Counted from the first letter of the stretch, positions 42,397-51,527 are shown. The stretch: DNA of 64,000 nucleotides from Brevibacillus agri (GCF_004117055.1 NZ_CP026363.1:4946501-5010500); one strand, 5' to 3'. Notes: a model not told the origin generated them from the letters alone. Numbers and translations are program-made.

Positions 42397-44451
42397 TCAG
42401 GCTGGCGAACCGTCCAGTTGCAAAGCATCGCCAACCAGCGTCTGCGTTTCCTTTTGTCCGTGCTGCAACTGATACATTTGATAATACTTGCCGCGCTTCT
42501 CCATCAGCTCCTCGTGCCTACCTCGCTCGACAATTCTGCCCCGATCCAGCACCAGAATCTGATCGGCATTTTTGATCGTCGACAGCCGGTGGGCGATGAT
42601 GAATGTCGTTCTGCCTTTTTTCAGCACTTCCAGCGCATTTTGGATGATTCCTTCCGTCTCGGTATCAATGTTGGCTGTCGCTTCGTCCAGGACGAGAATC
42701 GCCGGGTCCAACGCCAGCGCCCGCGCAAACGAAATCAACTGGCGCTGTCCGAGCGAGAGCGTGCTGCCCTTCTCGATGACAGGCTCGTCGAAGCCGCGCG
42801 GCAAAGTGCGCAGAAGCTGATCTGCCCCGACGTCGCAAAGCGCCTTCTCCACTTTTTCCGCGGAAATCGCCGGATCGTCCAGACTCACATTGGAACGGAT
42901 CGTCCCGGTGAACAAAAACGGGTCCTGCAACACGATCGCCATATGCTGGCGAATGTGCTGCTTGGGCACATCCATGACGTTCTGCCCGTCAATGGTGATC
43001 GTCCCGCTGCTGACGTCGTAAAAGCGGAACAGCAGGTTGATGATCGAGCTTTTCCCCGAGCCGGTGTGCCCGACCAGTGCTACCGTTTCTCCCGGCCACG
43101 CCTCGAACGAAATGTTTTTCAGCACGTACTGGTCGTCCTGATAGGCAAAAGAAACGTCGTGAAACCGGACGCTGCCCTGATAGCGCGGAATTTTGCCCGA
43201 ATCGACCTCGATCCCTTCCTCGTCGAGCAGCTCGAACACGCGGTGCGCGGCCACCAGCGACTGCTCCAGGTTTGCCAGTTGATTCACAATTTGCGTAATC
43301 GGCTGAAACAGGCGATTGAGGTAATCGACAAACGCGTACAGGACACCGAGCGAAAACAGCGTGCCCACCCCAAGAGAGGCGCCGCCGAAATACCAGATGA
43401 ACAACACAAACGCCGCGTTGCGCACGAGCTGCACCAGATTGAAGGAAGCGGTGGCGTTGAGCCGCAACATTTTGTTTTGGTAGGTGAACAGCTCTTCGTT
43501 CAGTTCGCCAAATTCCCGCATCGTCTCTTTTTCCCTGCGAAACGCCTGGATGATCGGCATTCCCTGGATTGATTCGTTAATCATTCCGTTAATGTCGCTG
43601 ATGCGCGCGCGAATGACGTGGTTGAAGGCAGAGGCGCGTTTGCGGTAATAGACGATCCAGACCGCCATGATCGGCAAAATCGCCAGACAGACGAGCGCCA
43701 AGCGGACATCGAGCACAAACAGCGCAATGAAAATCCCGATCAAGTAAATCCCGCTGGTGAAAAAGGACGCGAGCACATTAGCAAACAGCTCGCGAATCGC
43801 CTCGGTGTCGTTCGTCACGCGGGCGACGACTTTCCCCGCAGGCAGGTTGTCAAAATACGTAATCGGCAGCCGCTGAATATGGGCGAACACGTCCATGCGC
43901 AGCTTGCGAATCACCAGATTGGCCGATTTTTGCAGCAAATACTTTTGACCGTAATGAAAAAGTCCGGCTGCCACCAGCAAACCGAGATAAGCGGCTGCCA
44001 GGACGAGCAAGCCGCTCGTCTCCGGGCCAAAAAATGCGAACAGCTCCTGATTGCTGAGCGGGACGGCCGGATAGACCGCCTGCCGGGAGCCGCTTTCAAT
44101 CGTCAGCTTTCCGTCGGCGACCGTTCGCTGCCCGTCAAAAGCAAGCGGCTGGTCGATGAAGTAATAGTCGCGTCCGACCTGCAAAATTCGCACTTCCTGG
44201 CCTTTGCTCTCGCCTGCCGCCAAGTGATCCTCCCGCGTGTACCACTTCCCCCGGTACAAGACGGAATCTGCCCGTTGCCCGGTCTCGTACCACGGAAATT
44301 CAATGCCGAGTATGTGCGTGTCGATCATTTTTTTCGCCAAAAACGGCCCTGTCAGCTCCGCGCCTACAGCAACGGACAGCATCAAGAGAGCGAGCACGAT
44401 CGTCTTTTTAAATAACCATGCATACTGAAACAGCCTTTTTCCCGTACTCAT
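42397..44451 (-). CDS. bmrD: Heterodimeric multidrug ABC exporter subunit BmrD (YheH-like)
   Basis: 684-residue half-transporter. Six membrane segments with the characteristic large insertion between segments 1 and 2 (about residues 45-155), as in B. subtilis BmrD. Walker A is GHTGSGKSS, Walker B ILVLDEATANID with the catalytic Glu present, and signature LSLGQRQL (non-canonical second Gly). Together with BmrC this gives one full and one degenerate ATP site. Four nt separate it from bmrC. Exports ethidium- or doxorubicin-like drugs in the known system. Confidence 0.93.
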   Translation of the reverse strand: MSTGKRLFQYAWLFKKTIVLALLMLSVAVGAELTGPFLAKKMIDTHILGIEFPWYETGQRADSVLYRGKWYTREDHLAAGESKGQEVRILQVGRDYYFIDQPLAFDGQRTVADGKLTIESGSRQAVYPAVPLSNQELFAFFGPETSGLLVLAAAYLGLLVAAGLFHYGQKYLLQKSANLVIRKLRMDVFAHIQRLPITYFDNLPAGKVVARVTNDTEAIRELFANVLASFFTSGIYLIGIFIALFVLDVRLALVCLAILPIMAVWIVYYRKRASAFNHVIRARISDINGMINESIQGMPIIQAFRREKETMREFGELNEELFTYQNKMLRLNATASFNLVQLVRNAAFVLFIWYFGGASLGVGTLFSLGVLYAFVDYLNRLFQPITQIVNQLANLEQSLVAAHRVFELLDEEGIEVDSGKIPRYQGSVRFHDVSFAYQDDQYVLKNISFEAWPGETVALVGHTGSGKSSIINLLFRFYDVSSGTITIDGQNVMDVPKQHIRQHMAIVLQDPFLFTGTIRSNVSLDDPAISAEKVEKALCDVGADQLLRTLPRGFDEPVIEKGSTLSLGQRQLISFARALALDPAILVLDEATANIDTETEGIIQNALEVLKKGRTTFIIAHRLSTIKNADQILVLDRGRIVERGRHEELMEKRGKYYQMYQLQHGQKETQTLVGDALQLDGSPA

Positions 44452-44455
44452 CCAT

Positions 44456-46207
44456 TCACCCGCCTTCTGTCAACTGTGCTTCTATTTGCTGCTTTTCAAA
44501 CTGTTCCTTGTACCAGCCGCCGCGCAACAGGAGCTGTTCATGCGTTCCCTCCTCGACCACCTTGCCTTCGTCCATGACGAGAATCCAGTCGGCATGGGCG
44601 ACAGCAGACAGGCGGTGAGTCGCAATCAGCGTCGTTTTGCCTGCCCGCTCCCGGCGGATGTTGGCGATCATTTCCGCTTCTGTCTTGCCGTCAACGGCTG
44701 ACATCGCATCGTCGAGAATCAGGATTTCCGGGTCGATCATCAACGCCCGGGCAATCGACACCCGCTGCTTTTGCCCGCCTGACAGCGCCACGCCTTTTTC
44801 CCCGACCAGCGTATCGAGTCCCTCCGGCAAAAACTGCACGTCTTTCGCGAACGCCGCCAGCCTAAGCGCGTTTTGCAACTGTTCCTCGCTGCCGTCCTTT
44901 CTGCCGAACAAAACGTTTTCCCGAACGGTCCTGGAGAACAAAATCTGCTCTTGCGGCACGTAGCCGATCCAGCTTTTGATGTTGTCCAGCTCGATCTCAT
45001 CCAGCGGGACCCCGTTGATGGTAATCGTACCTCTCCCGAGCGGAAACTCCCGCAGCAACTGCCTAAGCAGGGTCGACTTTCCGCTGCCGGTTCGCCCGAC
45101 GATGCCAAGTGTTTGCGAGCGGTGCAAAGTAAAAGAAACGTCCTGCAACTGATCCTGGGCAGTCCCCGGATAGCGAAAGCTCACCCGCTCGAAGCGAATC
45201 GTCTCTGGAACCGCAAGCTGCGCCGGACGCTCGCGATTGGTCACGTCCGCTTCGTACGCCAGTGTCTCGTTGACGCGATCGAGCGAGGCGCTTCCCCGCT
45301 GCAAGACGTTAATCAGCTCCCCAATGGCGAACATCGGCCAAATCAGCATCCCCAGGTAGACGTTGAACGACACCAGCTCCCCCAGCGTCAGCTCCTGCCG
45401 GAACACCAGATAGCCGCCGTAGATCAGCCCGATCATGTAGCTGATGCCCACCAAAATTTTCACGGTCGGTTCAATCAGCGAGTCGACCTTGGCTACTTCG
45501 ATATTTTTTTGGTACACCTCACCTGTTTTGTCCGCAAACCGCTTCTGGTCCGCCGTCTCCTGGACGTAGGCGCGAATCACCCTGACGCCTGCGACGGATT
45601 CCAGCACGCGGTCGTTCAGCTCGCCAAACGAATCCTGCGCGCGGGAAAAGCGCTCGTGAATTTTTTTGCCGTACTGGTTGATCGCATACGCCATGAATGG
45701 CAACGGAAGAATCGCCGCCAGCGTCAGCTTCCAACTGATAAAAAAGCCCATCGTCAAAATGATGACGCCTGTGAAGCTGGCCGAGTCGACCAGTGTGAGG
45801 ATGCCGAAGCCTGTCGTCATCGAAACAGCCTTCAGGTCGTTCGTTGCCCGGGCCATCAAGTCCCCGGTGCGATTGCGCTGATAAAAAGTCGGCGTCATGC
45901 GCAAAAAGTGCGTCATCAGCTTGGAACGAAGCGTCCGCTCCGCCAGAAAAGCTCCCCCGAACAGCTTGTAAATCCAGACGAAGTTGACGAAATACGTCGC
46001 GACAGCAAGCCCCACGTAAAACAGCAAAATGTGCCAAAGCCGCTCGCCCGTCAATGTCCCCACCCGCATTTCGTCGATGGCCACCCCGATGATTTTCGGC
46101 GGGATAATTTCCATGATACCGCCCAGGATCAGCAACAGAATCGCTGCCGTGTAACGCTTCCAATGCTCCTTGAAAAACCAGTCCAGCTTTGTTAAAACCG
46201 AAAACAT
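44456..46207 (-). CDS. bmrC: Heterodimeric multidrug ABC exporter subunit BmrC (YheI-like)
   Basis: 583-residue half-transporter beginning MFSVLTKLDWFFKEHWKRY. Walker A GRTGSGKST, signature LSGGQKQR (canonical), but Walker B reads ILILDDAMSAVD, with Asp in place of the catalytic Glu, the hallmark of the degenerate site in this family. AGGAGAGAG lies before the ATG. The ~240-nt leader upstream carries a small peptide gene and two terminators, so expression is probably controlled by ribosome-dependent attenuation in response to translation inhibitors, as known for bmrB-bmrCD. Confidence 0.94.
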   Translation of the reverse strand: MFSVLTKLDWFFKEHWKRYTAAILLLILGGIMEIIPPKIIGVAIDEMRVGTLTGERLWHILLFYVGLAVATYFVNFVWIYKLFGGAFLAERTLRSKLMTHFLRMTPTFYQRNRTGDLMARATNDLKAVSMTTGFGILTLVDSASFTGVIILTMGFFISWKLTLAAILPLPFMAYAINQYGKKIHERFSRAQDSFGELNDRVLESVAGVRVIRAYVQETADQKRFADKTGEVYQKNIEVAKVDSLIEPTVKILVGISYMIGLIYGGYLVFRQELTLGELVSFNVYLGMLIWPMFAIGELINVLQRGSASLDRVNETLAYEADVTNRERPAQLAVPETIRFERVSFRYPGTAQDQLQDVSFTLHRSQTLGIVGRTGSGKSTLLRQLLREFPLGRGTITINGVPLDEIELDNIKSWIGYVPQEQILFSRTVRENVLFGRKDGSEEQLQNALRLAAFAKDVQFLPEGLDTLVGEKGVALSGGQKQRVSIARALMIDPEILILDDAMSAVDGKTEAEMIANIRRERAGKTTLIATHRLSAVAHADWILVMDEGKVVEEGTHEQLLLRGGWYKEQFEKQQIEAQLTEGG

Positions 46208-46256
46208 CTGCCGCTCTCTCCTCTCGTCTCAACCGGGCGTCCTCTTTTTGGAGGCG

Positions 46257-46294
46257 AAAAAAGGCATATCGCCGCTGGGGCAACATGCCTTTTT
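46257..46294 (-). terminator. Second leader terminator of bmrCD
   Basis: Minus strand AAAAAGGCAT pairs with ATGCCTTTTTT over a GC-rich loop, about 50 bp before bmrC. Confidence 0.8.
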
Positions 46295-46316
46295 ATCTGA
46301 ATCAAAAGAATCAAAT

Positions 46317-46352
46317 AAAAAAGCGCAGGCTACAAAAACCGTAACCTGCGCC
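46317..46352 (-). terminator. First leader terminator of bmrCD
   Basis: Minus strand GCGCAGGTTAC pairs with GTAGCCTGCGC followed by six T, starting 22 nt after the leader peptide stop. Confidence 0.88.
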
Positions 46353-46373
46353 GTTTGATGGAGTTGGGAAAAA

Positions 46374-46448
46374 CTACACTGCGTGCATCAAAGGGAGGGT
46401 TACGTCATGTATGCAGTTGTGCATTTTGTTCATTACACTGCTTTTCAT
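46374..46448 (-). CDS. bmrB: BmrB-like leader peptide, 24 aa
   Basis: A minus-strand ORF starting at the ATG after AAAGGTGGG and reading MKSSVMNKMHNC then IHDVTLPLMHAV. Placement between the promoter and the first leader terminator is the point: ribosome stalling or slow movement here could block terminator formation and let bmrCD be transcribed. The peptide sequence is not one I can match by memory to B. subtilis BmrB; the name reflects position and inferred role. Confidence 0.68.
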   Translation of the reverse strand: MKSSVMNKMHNCIHDVTLPLMHAV

Positions 46449-46499
46449 GACAGACCCACCTTTCCGTAAAATTTTCGTTTTCCAAATAATACATTCTGA

Positions 46500-46529
46500 A
46501 CTCTATCACTGATTTGCCGGAATTGTCAA
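46500..46529 (-). promoter_or_regulatory. Sigma-A promoter of bmrBCD
   Basis: Minus strand TTGACA (46524-46529, perfect -35), 18-bp spacer, TAGAGT (46500-46505), about 50 bp before the leader peptide. Confidence 0.8.
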
Positions 46530-46624
46530 CAAATTATTTTTTGCTGCACGCATGGACGCGAATCGATTCCAGATCCTTTGCCTCCCGTAAAAGATACAAA
46601 GCATTTTTGCTCTCTAACTTTTTT

Positions 46625-46633
46625 TGGTATGAT
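46625..46633 (+). promoter_or_regulatory. Extended -10 promoter of ktrB
   Basis: TGGTATGAT, an extended -10 (TGnTATGAT), 36 bp before the TTG start; the -35 region is T-rich and weak. Confidence 0.5.
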
Positions 46634-46668
46634 TACCTTCATGAAGTTTATTCGGGAGGCCATTCATT

Positions 46669-48027
46669 TTGTTATCTTCGAATCAAAAACGTCGCTTGAC
46701 TTCCGTTCAAATTATTGTGTTTTCCTACGTTACGCTGATTCTGGTCTCTGGGGTTATCTTGTGGCTGCCGTTATTTCATAACCAGGGCGTGTCGCTTTCG
46801 TTCATCGACGCCCTCTTTACCGCAGCGAGTGCGATCAGCGTCACCGGGCTGACCGTGATTACGATTCACGAAGTGTTCAACCAGTGGGGCATTTTGTTTT
46901 TGACGCTGCTCTTTCAGGTGGGCGGAATCGGAATCATGACGCTCGGGACATTTATTTGGATGCTGATGGGCAAACAGATCGGCCTGGAGCAGCGCATCTG
47001 GATTGCGACCGACCATAATCGCTCCACCTTGTCCGGACTGGTCAACCTGATGCGCAACATTCTCGTCATGGCGCTCATCATCGAGCTGATCGGAACCGTG
47101 CTGCTGGGCGCGCACTTCTTGATTGCGGGCTATTACACCGATTGGTACGAAGCATTTTATCACGGCTACTTTGCCTCGGTCAGCGCCTTTACGAACGCGG
47201 GCTTCGACCTGCACGGCAATTCCATGCTGGACTACACGCACGACTACGTGTTTCAACTGACCGTCATGCTGCTGATTATTTGCGGGGCGATCGGCTTTCC
47301 CGTACTCGTCGAGCTGCGCACGTACTTCTCCTATCGCCGGGCCAAGGCGCGCTTTACCTTTTCGCTGTTTACCAAGATTACGACGCTCACGTTCTTTTCC
47401 TTGGTGGTGGCCGGGGCTGTACTCATTTACGTTTTCGAGCGCCAGCATTTTCTGCTCGATAAAACGTGGCACGAATCGCTGTTCTACTCGTTGTTCCACT
47501 CCGTTTCTTCGCGGAGCGGCGGCTTGTCCACTATGGACATCAGCCTGTTTTCCACCCCTACGCTGTTCATGCTGTCTGCGATGATGTTTATTGGCGCATC
47601 GCCAAGCAGCGTGGGCGGGGGGATTCGGACGACGACGTTTTTTGTCCTGATCGCGACTGTGTTTGCCAACATGCGCGGCTACAAAGACGTGAAAGTATTC
47701 GGCCGGGAGCTGGTGGACGAAGACATCATGCGCTCGTTCGTCGTCTTTTTCATCGCGATCGTCCTCGTGTTCATGGCTGTCATCTTGCTCGTCTGGCTGG
47801 AGGATTTGCCGTTCCAGCACATTTTGTTTGAAGTATGCTCCGCTTTTGGTACGACCGGATTGTCTACCGGAGTTACTGCACATCTGGGAACGCCCGGCAA
47901 GCTCATCCTGATTATCACCATGATGATCGGGCGTGTCGGGATTATCAACCTGCTCTTGTTCCTCAAGCGCGACGACCGGATCGTGCGCTACCACCACCCG
48001 AAAGAGCGGATCATCATCGGGCAGTAA
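46669..48027 (+). CDS. ktrB: Ktr/Trk potassium channel subunit KtrB
   Basis: Ion-conducting subunit of a K+ uptake system, 452 residues, four M1-P-M2 repeats. The filter regions are AISVTGLTVI, SAFTNAGFDLHG, SRSGGLSTMDI and GTTGLSTGVTA, with the conserved Gly in each. The intramembrane gating loop SSVGGGIRTTTFF is present. Start TTG after GGGAGG; no ATG is suitable. No ktrA/RCK gene adjoins it, as is often true of KtrD or KtrB loci, so B versus D type is not certain. Confidence 0.92.
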   Translation: MLSSNQKRRLTSVQIIVFSYVTLILVSGVILWLPLFHNQGVSLSFIDALFTAASAISVTGLTVITIHEVFNQWGILFLTLLFQVGGIGIMTLGTFIWMLMGKQIGLEQRIWIATDHNRSTLSGLVNLMRNILVMALIIELIGTVLLGAHFLIAGYYTDWYEAFYHGYFASVSAFTNAGFDLHGNSMLDYTHDYVFQLTVMLLIICGAIGFPVLVELRTYFSYRRAKARFTFSLFTKITTLTFFSLVVAGAVLIYVFERQHFLLDKTWHESLFYSLFHSVSSRSGGLSTMDISLFSTPTLFMLSAMMFIGASPSSVGGGIRTTTFFVLIATVFANMRGYKDVKVFGRELVDEDIMRSFVVFFIAIVLVFMAVILLVWLEDLPFQHILFEVCSAFGTTGLSTGVTAHLGTPGKLILIITMMIGRVGIINLLLFLKRDDRIVRYHHPKERIIIGQ

Positions 48028-48043
48028 CGAACATCGGCGCAGC

Positions 48044-48120
48044 AAAAAAACTGGGCTGCGCCAAGCCGTTGGCGCAGCGTTGTTGCCCTTATTCGAACTA
48101 GAGTCTTCCCTGTACAAAAA
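48044..48120 (-). repeat. Terminator-linked palindromic repeat, copy C
   Basis: Minus-strand order GTACAGGGAAGACTC, TAAGGGCAAC, palindrome CGCTGCGCCAA.CGGC.TTGGCGCAGCC, then AGTTTTTTT. Begins at the T-tract of the terminator at 48115-48152. The middle AT-rich part is shorter than in the copies at 40.6 and 61.2 kb. Confidence 0.8.
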
Positions 48121-48152
48121 GAGCCTGATGCGTTTTTCGCGCACAGGCTCTT
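48115..48152 (-). terminator. Terminator after the YciI gene
   Basis: Minus strand AAGAGCCTG pairs with CAGGCTCTTTTTG. Confidence 0.82.
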
Positions 48153-48167
48153 CGTCTATGTTCACTT

Positions 48168-48488
48168 CTATTCCCACTCGCTGTTGTACAAGGCGACGCG
48201 GTACGGGTACAGCTCGGCTGTCATCACGTTTTGCCGGACAGCCGGATCGTTTTCCATGACGCGTCTGGCCGCTTCCTCTGATTCCGCGAGAAAAATCGCA
48301 ATGCCAAACGTCGTCTCGTCCATGTTTTGCGTGCGGCCCGCGAGGATCAGCCTGTTGTCTGCGAGCAGCTTTTGCAAATAGCGAAAATGCTCTCCGACGA
48401 TCTCGTGCTCTTTGTCCGTCCAGTTCGCCGGGTCGAGCAGCCGCGGAGCAAGCCTGATTTTGTACAAATACTGCTGGAGTCCGTCCAT
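48168..48488 (-). CDS. YciI-like protein, 106 aa
   Basis: Small alpha-beta barrel fold related to chlorite dismutase-like dimers. Typical YciI segments are EHFRYLQKLLADNRLILAG, GIAIFLAESEEAARRVMEND and the closing AELYPYRVALY. GAGG lies just before the ATG and only 4 nt separate it from the stop of the upstream DUF6884 gene, so the two form an operon. Enzymatic role unknown. Confidence 0.82.
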   Translation of the reverse strand: MDGLQQYLYKIRLAPRLLDPANWTDKEHEIVGEHFRYLQKLLADNRLILAGRTQNMDETTFGIAIFLAESEEAARRVMENDPAVRQNVMTAELYPYRVALYNSEWE

Positions 48489-48492
48489 CCTC

Positions 48493-48954
48493 TCATCCCT
48501 TTCCGATTTCCTGTCTGTTCGCCACAGCCTGGTTCAGCTTTTGCAGCATAAAGCCGATGCCTTGGCAATCCGCGAGCGGAAAGCTGCTTTTGTCTGCGCC
48601 AAACACGGCGTGAATGATCTTCCTGAACTTCTTTCCGCCCAGCATGACCACTTCCTCCACCCCGTCGAGCTGCTTGTCCCGCGCTTGTCGCATCAGGCGG
48701 TCGAGCGCGATGATCTCCGGGTTTTTCGTGCCAAAAGCCACATCGTAGTTTTCCGGCACCGTATCATGCGGCAGCAAAAAGCCGTGCTTGGCAGACAAAA
48801 TCGCCCACTCGGAAAAAAACGTCCGGGCATACGCCTGGCTCGCTTTATGAAACGCGCTTTGATAAACGTACTGCGCCTCTGTCGCTCCCGCCTCCGGGTG
48901 GACATCCCATATTTTTTTCGCGCCGCAGGCGATGATGCACAAACGTCGTTTCAC
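48493..48954 (-). CDS. DUF6884-type protein, 153 aa
   Basis: Starts at a GTG ten bases after AAGGAG with KRRLCIIACGAKKIWDV, then YVYQSAFHKASQAYA, ILSAKHGFLLPHD and VPENYDVAFGTKNP. These blocks I associate with DUF6884, proteins of unknown function found near nucleic-acid metabolism genes and phages; the assignment is from memory. No membrane segment. It is cotranscribed with the YciI gene. Confidence 0.7.
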   Translation of the reverse strand: MKRRLCIIACGAKKIWDVHPEAGATEAQYVYQSAFHKASQAYARTFFSEWAILSAKHGFLLPHDTVPENYDVAFGTKNPEIIALDRLMRQARDKQLDGVEEVVMLGGKKFRKIIHAVFGADKSSFPLADCQGIGFMLQKLNQAVANRQEIGKG

Positions 48955-49044
48955 TTCGTTCTATCTCCTTCCATTTGCGCCCGGCTTTTCCTGCCTGCTT
49001 GTCCATCACCCGCATGATCCTCTTTTTGTATTCTGAAAACTCAC

Positions 49045-49548
49045 TTATACACTGACGTCCTCTTTCCAGCCCGGACTATCTGTCGGAGAGCAGGCCATGG
49101 GCCAGACAGGCAGCTCCAGAACGTGCCGATGCTTCCCAGGGCCGTAATAGTCCTGTTCGGCGTGAGCCAGACGAAAACCGTAAGCCGCCAGCGCGCGAAG
49201 GGAGGACTGGTTCGTCTCGCTCACTGTGACCAAAACGGTGCGCAGTGTGGCAAATCGGCGCAGGGCTTGCAATCTGGCTTCAATCAGCCGTTTGCCGATG
49301 CCTTGTCCCTGATATTCTTTGCGGACATTGCTGAACAACAGCCAGCCCGTCGTCTGGTACATGTCGATGCCCGCACAACTGAAGCCGATGAGCTGGTCAT
49401 GGATTGTCGCCTTGAAAATCAGCTCGGGAAACAGCTCCATATATTTTTTCAGCTCGTGCAGGTTCATGCGATCCGGCAACGTCAGGTCGGCCAGCGTAAT
49501 CATCTCGGCAAAATCCTCTTTTTTGGCACATTCAATCCGTACTTCCAT
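49045..49548 (-). CDS. GNAT-family N-acetyltransferase, 167 aa
   Basis: Acetyl-CoA dependent acyltransferase: a beta strand GFSCAGIDMYQTTGWLLFSN, the pyrophosphate-binding YQGQGIGKRLIEARLQALR (Q/R-x-x-G-x-G) and NQSSLRALAAYGFRLA before the last strand. Start ATG after GGAGGATGG. Monocistronic, with an unusual tail (SPTDSPGWKEDVSV) after the fold. Substrate unknown. Confidence 0.85.
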   Translation of the reverse strand: MEVRIECAKKEDFAEMITLADLTLPDRMNLHELKKYMELFPELIFKATIHDQLIGFSCAGIDMYQTTGWLLFSNVRKEYQGQGIGKRLIEARLQALRRFATLRTVLVTVSETNQSSLRALAAYGFRLAHAEQDYYGPGKHRHVLELPVWPMACSPTDSPGWKEDVSV

Positions 49549-49684
49549 CCATCCTCCGCCTCCTGTCCGTTTACCCTGTCATCTACACTCTAGCAAACGG
49601 ATATAAAGCAGGAGTGGATGGCGTGTGAATGATCTGCAAATTTGTGTAAATCTTGTTTCGGCGGGATGCCTGTCCCGCCAGACG

Positions 49685-50662
49685 TCACGTCGTCCCCCTC
49701 TCTACCAGAAGCGGGGGCAGCTCCTTCTCTTCTTTTTCTTTGTGCTGGTGGAGAATTCTGTCGTACAGCATTTCAAAGGCGTATTTCCCCATCAAGCTGC
49801 TCGGGCTTGATACTGTGGTGATCTCCAGCAGCTCGCCGACCGGCTGATCGTCACAGCCGACAATCGCCAGGTCTTCGGGGACGCGCAGTCCCAGTCTGCC
49901 CGCTTCCTTGACGATCCCCGCCGCGATGTGATTGCAGGAGACGATCAATGCAGAAGGCCGCTCCTTCATTTGCCAGATGCGGTGAGCGATGTCTTTGCCG
50001 TCCTGCACGGTCAGACAGTTTTCAAAAGCCCAGTCAGGTGCGGGCGTTACGTCTGCCGATCGAAGCATGTCATGGTAGGCCCGTTTGCGGTGCTGGCTGT
50101 TGAAGCTGTTTTTTCTGCCTATGCAATAGCCGATTTTCCGGTGTCCTTTGCCGAGCAAATACTCCATCCCGATCCGAAAGGTCTGATAATGGTCGATATG
50201 AACGCTCGATACGAAAGCTGTCTCGTTTGCCTCGCAGGTGATGATCGGGCCGTATTGGGCGTACTCGTCAATCGTTTCGCAGCCATTGGCCCGGGAGCAC
50301 ATGATGAGGCCGTCCATTTTCTTGTTTTTCAGCAGGCGCAAAATGCTCTGCTCCTGCTCGGAACTGTTATTGGTCTGGCACACCATCAGGTTGTACTGGT
50401 GCCGGGCTGCTTCGGCGGCGATCCCTTCGATGATCGAGCTGTAATATTGATTGTTGACGAGCGGAAGCGTCACGCCGACCACCATTGTTTTTCCGGTCGA
50501 CAGGTGGACGGCGTTGCTGTTCTGCACGTAGTTTCGCTCCTTGATGATCCGCATGATTTCTGCTCGTTTTTGTTCGCTGACATACGGATGGTTATTTAAT
50601 ACACGCGACACGGTGGAGACGGATACCCCCGCCAGTCTCGCAATTTCTCGAATGTTAGCCAA
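49685..50662 (-). CDS. LacI-family transcriptional regulator, 325 aa
   Basis: LacI DNA-binding domain ANIREIARLAGVSVSTVSRV with hinge-helix region, then a periplasmic-binding-like effector domain (about 60-320; LIVSCNHIAAGIVKE, LAIVGCDDQPVGELL). The start is a TTG after AGAGGGG. It is divergent from the YczE-like gene. GGGAAACGCGTCCT at 50716-50729 resembles a LacI/CcpA-type half-symmetric operator and may be an autoregulatory site. No sugar operon adjoins it. Confidence 0.88.
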   Translation of the reverse strand: MANIREIARLAGVSVSTVSRVLNNHPYVSEQKRAEIMRIIKERNYVQNSNAVHLSTGKTMVVGVTLPLVNNQYYSSIIEGIAAEAARHQYNLMVCQTNNSSEQEQSILRLLKNKKMDGLIMCSRANGCETIDEYAQYGPIITCEANETAFVSSVHIDHYQTFRIGMEYLLGKGHRKIGYCIGRKNSFNSQHRKRAYHDMLRSADVTPAPDWAFENCLTVQDGKDIAHRIWQMKERPSALIVSCNHIAAGIVKEAGRLGLRVPEDLAIVGCDDQPVGELLEITTVSSPSSLMGKYAFEMLYDRILHQHKEKEEKELPPLLVERGTT

Positions 50663-50864
50663 GCCTGATTACCCCTCTGTTTTTTCGAATCCGTGATTCT
50701 CTCTTCCATAGTAACGGGAAACGCGTCCTTTTCTCCAGTTGAAAAACATGCAGTGCGAAAGCAAAAAGACTGGAAGGCATGTCCGGCACATTTTTTTCTT
50801 GCTCTGAAAAGCGTTCCACACATTATCCTGTTGCCAATGGTAGATGAAAGGAGTCGTGCTGTTC

Positions 50865-51497
50865 GTGTTTCGCTTCAAATTCGAATACGTCCTGTTTGTC
50901 ACAGGTCTGCTGATTCTTGCGCTCGGCATCAACATGATGACGACGATTACCTCGTTTGGCCTCAGCCCTTATGACTCTCTGTTTATTGCCTTGTTTCAAA
51001 ACTTCGGCGTATCCATCGGCTTCTGGATGTTCGCGATCAACTTCGCCTTTGTCTGCATCGTCTTTTTCATGGATCGCAGCTACATTACGATGGGCGCCGT
51101 TGCCGTGATGGTGCTGATCTCTGTCTTTGTCGACCTGATCGGCTCGATTGACGCCCTGATGGCCGGCATCCGCTCGCTGCCGCCGCTCTTGACCATGGCG
51201 CTTGGCAACTTGTGCATCGGCAGCGGCATCGGACTGTACGTGTGCACGCAGGTGTGCACAGCACCGCAGGAAGCTTTCGTGCTCGTAATCTCCAAGCGGA
51301 TGAAATGGACGTTTCGCCGGACAGAGATCTCGCTTGCCTGCCTGTTTCTCACCTTGAGCTTTTTGCTCGACGGGCCGATTTACTACGGGACGATCGTGCT
51401 GTCGTTCACGACTGGCTACATCATTCAGGCTGCCATTCATGCGGGGAACAAGCTTTTGTCGTTCGTCAATCGCGGGACGGAAGCACAGGTGCAGTAG
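50865..51497 (+). CDS. YczE/YitT-type integral membrane protein, 210 aa
   Basis: Five membrane segments: about 8-30, 48-70, 78-100, 115-135 and 160-190. The N-terminal MFRFKFEYVLFVTGLLILA and ITSFGLSPYDSLFIALFQ match the YczE branch, a family in which B. subtilis YczE supports surfactin production. The start is placed at a GTG 11 nt after AAAGGAG; the ATG seven codons earlier lies before that site and has no site of its own. Function unknown. Confidence 0.8.
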   Translation: MFRFKFEYVLFVTGLLILALGINMMTTITSFGLSPYDSLFIALFQNFGVSIGFWMFAINFAFVCIVFFMDRSYITMGAVAVMVLISVFVDLIGSIDALMAGIRSLPPLLTMALGNLCIGSGIGLYVCTQVCTAPQEAFVLVISKRMKWTFRRTEISLACLFLTLSFLLDGPIYYGTIVLSFTTGYIIQAAIHAGNKLLSFVNRGTEAQVQ

Positions 51498-51527
51498 AAG
51501 CCGGACGCGCGGCAAAAAGCAGTCACG

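Noticed and set aside
42322..46195. Long plus-strand frames opposite bmrD and bmrC (42322-43572 and 44873-46195)
   Set aside because: Shadows of GC-rich coding DNA; the minus strand holds complete ABC domains and good start sites.
46771..48177. 468-codon minus-strand frame opposite ktrB
   Set aside because: Very high Asp/His/Gln content and no start signal; ktrB filter motifs are clear on the plus strand.
49660..49682. GGCGGG/CCCGCC hairpin after the LacI gene as terminator
   Set aside because: The stem is good but no T run follows on the minus strand, so I did not list it as a terminator.
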